DNA of 5,574 nucleotides, taken from Myxococcales bacterium. GTDB taxonomy: Bacteria > Myxococcota_A > Polyangia > Polyangiales > JADJMO01. The stretch is taken from positions 1 through 5,574 of the forward strand of contig JAJXTK010000444.1 in the NCBI GenBank assembly GCA_021783935.1. The letters run 5' to 3'. Position numbers and translations under genes: made by a program. The notes below the pieces were generated by a model. It was given only the letters and a program-made list of their open reading frames with translations, was not told the DNA's origin and ran no database searches. Below, piece after piece: positions 4,661-5,574 of this stretch. How positions within the stretch are numbered: position 1 is the first letter of the stretch; the number at the start of each line of letters is the position of its first letter.

Positions 4661-4882
4661 ATGGCCGAGCCGCCGCCGGACGCCCGCGAGAGCACCCAGT
4701 ACCTCGTCGCAGGCGCGAGCGTCGGCGCGCTCGGCGCCATCTCCGCGATGGTGGGCGCCGCGCTCTGCCCGGTCTGCGTGGTCGCCACGCCGGCGCTGCT
4801 CGGCGTCGGGCTCTACAAGCGCTGGAAGGAGCGGGCCGCCTCGCGCGGCGGCACGAAGACCAGCGGGCTCGGCGCACCGTAG
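4661..4882 (+). CDS. Small membrane protein with CPVC motif
   Basis: The function is not recognised. The 73-residue product has a short polar N-terminus (MAEPPPDAREST) and then two predicted membrane segments (about 14-34 and 36-52) with a tight turn bearing C36-P-V-C39. A Pro-Ala-Leu-Leu-Gly block and a positively charged tail (YKRWKER, 52-58) follow. A cysteine pair at a membrane turn next to a proline helix recalls small metal-handling or thiol-exchange membrane proteins such as MerT-type helical hairpins, but the match is only in style. All but two codons end in G or C. It overlaps the 3' end of the B2-like gene by 70 bases in antisense, and wobble positions coincide, so base composition cannot decide between strands. 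ATG 4661 has no SD; GTG 4559 is the alternative. Confidence 0.55.
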   Translation: MAEPPPDARESTQYLVAGASVGALGAISAMVGAALCPVCVVATPALLGVGLYKRWKERAASRGGTKTSGLGAP

Positions 4883-5241
4883 ATCGGCACCCCGCCGAGC
4901 TCGAGCCACGCGTGCGCGGTGAAGCGGGCGCCGCTCGCCCCTTGGCTCCCGAGGCGCAGCGCGGGGCGGAGCCCGCGGCGCGCGAGCATGCGGTGCGCGA
5001 GCATGCGGTGCGCGGCCATCGCGCGCTGCAGGCACGTGGTGCCGCGCCGCAGCCGTGCCGCGCGCTCGATGGCGCGCGCGATCGCGGCGGCCGTCGCGCG
5101 CTCCGCCTCGCCGAGCGTCCGCGGCTCGTCGACGAGCAGCGGCCTGACCACGGCCGGATCGCGCCGCAGCCGGCGGCGCGCCGACGCGAGCGCGACGACC
5201 GCCTCGCCGAGGAGCCCGAGCGCCGCGAGCGCCTCACGCAC
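4813..5241 (-). CDS. Lasso peptide biosynthesis B2-like protein (transglutaminase-like)
   Basis: In lasso-peptide and related RiPP pathways, B2 is a transglutaminase-fold cysteine protease that removes the leader from the precursor, using B1 (PqqD-like) for recognition. This 142-residue protein has an N-terminal helical part (1-65), then the catalytic Cys block GTTCLQRAM (C70), the helix leading into RRGLRPALRLG, and the His block FTAHAWLELGG (H110). It ends 32 residues later at SPLVFVPPREAARSFQRL. The usual third catalytic residue, an Asp about 12 residues after His, is Gly122. A 15-base tandem duplication repeats HRMLA just after the active-site Cys. The GTG start overlaps the PqqD-like gene by 8 bases (GTGCGTGA), with GAGG six bases upstream. 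The 3' end overlaps the CPVC gene in antisense. Confidence 0.82.
   Translation of the reverse strand: MREALAALGLLGEAVVALASARRRLRRDPAVVRPLLVDEPRTLGEAERATAAAIARAIERAARLRRGTTCLQRAMAAHRMLAHRMLARRGLRPALRLGSQGASGARFTAHAWLELGGVPIYGAPSPLVFVPPREAARSFQRL
4981..5010. repeat. 15-base in-frame tandem duplication in the B2-like gene
   Basis: CGCGAGCATGCGGTG occurs twice, exactly, at 4981-4995 and 4996-5010, followed by a partial CGCG. It keeps the reading frame and doubles five residues, giving HRMLAHRMLA. The exact identity suggests a recent slippage event or misalignment. Confidence 0.9.
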
Positions 5242-5527
5242 CGCGCACCTCGACGAGCCCGTACCCCTCGAGCACCTCGAGCCACTGCGCGAGATCGCGC
5301 GCGCAGGTGTCGCGATCGACCTCGAACTCGTCGGTCAGTCGATCGAGGATCTCCCCGACCGTCCGCGGCGCCTGCACGAGCGCCCAGATCCGCGCGCCGA
5401 CGGCGTTGAGCCCGTAATAGGTGCCGCGCCCGACGTGGAGGACGACGGCCTCGTCGCCGACGGCGCAGTGAACGTGCTCGGCGGTCGCGACGATCAGCGC
5501 CGGCTCCGCCAAGGGCGAGCGCGTCAT
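5234..5527 (-). CDS. PqqD-family protein (RiPP leader recognition, lasso B1-like)
   Basis: PqqD-like proteins are small winged-helix domains that bind RiPP precursor leaders and hand them to the processing enzyme. In split lasso systems this is B1, partner of B2. The 97-residue protein matches the family: an N-terminal strand (HVHCAVGDEAVVLHV, 18-32), the hallmark GTYYGLNAVGARIWALV (35-51), then TVGEILDRLTDEFEVD (56-71) and a closing helix DLAQWLEVLEGYGLVEV (78-94). ATG 5527 overlaps the stop of the upstream gene as ATGA, and its own TGA overlaps the B2-like start by 8 bases, so three genes appear translationally coupled. PqqD domains also serve radical-SAM and other pathways; the adjacent B2 favours the lasso-like assignment. 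Confidence 0.88.
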   Translation of the reverse strand: MTRSPLAEPALIVATAEHVHCAVGDEAVVLHVGRGTYYGLNAVGARIWALVQAPRTVGEILDRLTDEFEVDRDTCARDLAQWLEVLEGYGLVEVRGA

Positions 5528-5574
5528 GGCCCCACCCGCGCCTCGCGCATGGCCGAGCGCAGCGCCGCGCCGAG
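5524..5574 (-). CDS. C-terminal tail of an unidentified gene upstream of the PqqD-like gene
   Basis: The last sixteen residues (LGAALRSAMREARVGP) and a TGA stop lie in the window; the rest is beyond the right edge. The stop overlaps the PqqD-like start as ATGA, typical of coupled operon genes. In lasso-type clusters the neighbour is often the asparagine-synthetase-like cyclase or a kinase/transferase, but the tail is too short to say which. Confidence 0.55.
   Translation of the reverse strand, partial: LGAALRSAMREARVGP

Noticed and set aside
4525..4788. Minus-strand frame downstream of B2 as a possible RiPP precursor
   Set aside because: It lies opposite the CPVC membrane protein, is too long and Arg/Pro-rich, and lacks a leader motif or a glycine-started core with Asp/Glu at 7-9.
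4544..5035. N-terminal extension of the glutaredoxin fusion
   Set aside because: The upstream frame is Arg/Ala/Pro-rich antisense to other genes; ATG 4543 has an SD and starts exactly where thioredoxin-like sequence begins.
1..5574. CRISPR array, tRNA or rRNA
   Set aside because: No regularly spaced repeats, cloverleaf or conserved rRNA segments were seen on either strand.

Overview
The DNA is very GC-rich, with a strong G/C bias at third codon positions. The gene set (a prepilin peptidase with a shifted cysteine motif, a WxxGxW-repeat lipoprotein, a PqqD/transglutaminase-like RiPP pair) resembles Myxococcota, probably a Polyangia-type myxobacterium. That assignment is inferred from protein style; no taxonomic marker gene is present.

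Layout. Positions 1-10 hold only the first codons of a minus-strand gene that runs off the left edge, with a strong Shine-Dalgarno (SD) site and a 310-base leader. Next is pyruvate kinase (321-1796, minus). A short divergent intergenic region separates it from a plus-strand pair that overlap by 14 bases: a type IV prepilin peptidase/methyltransferase (1931-2869) and a small WxxGxW lipoprotein (2856-3332). This pair converges on a minus-strand pair: a thioredoxin-like/glutaredoxin fusion (3938-4543) followed by a GroES-like co-chaperonin (3581-3868). Between the convergent pairs lies a roughly 180-base imperfect palindrome (3327-3510). Its ends carry matching inverted repeats and CTAG tetramers, so it looks like a MITE-like non-autonomous element. 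Its internal hairpins may also terminate transcription from both sides.

The right end (4813-5574, minus) is a tightly overlapped operon: the tail of an unidentified gene, a PqqD-family protein, and a transglutaminase-like 'lasso peptide B2' protein. B1 (leader recognition) and B2 (leader protease) together are the split form of lasso-peptide maturation. The cyclase and precursor gene, if present, would lie beyond the right edge. The B2 gene carries an in-frame 15-base tandem duplication just after its catalytic cysteine codon. A small plus-strand membrane protein with a CPVC motif (4661-4882) overlaps the 3' end of B2 in antisense.

The points most worth a second look are the palindromic element with its reconstructable GGCTAGCC target, the RiPP B1/B2 pair with its duplication, the antisense CPVC membrane protein, and the glutaredoxin fused to a thioredoxin domain whose CxxC has become SxxS.
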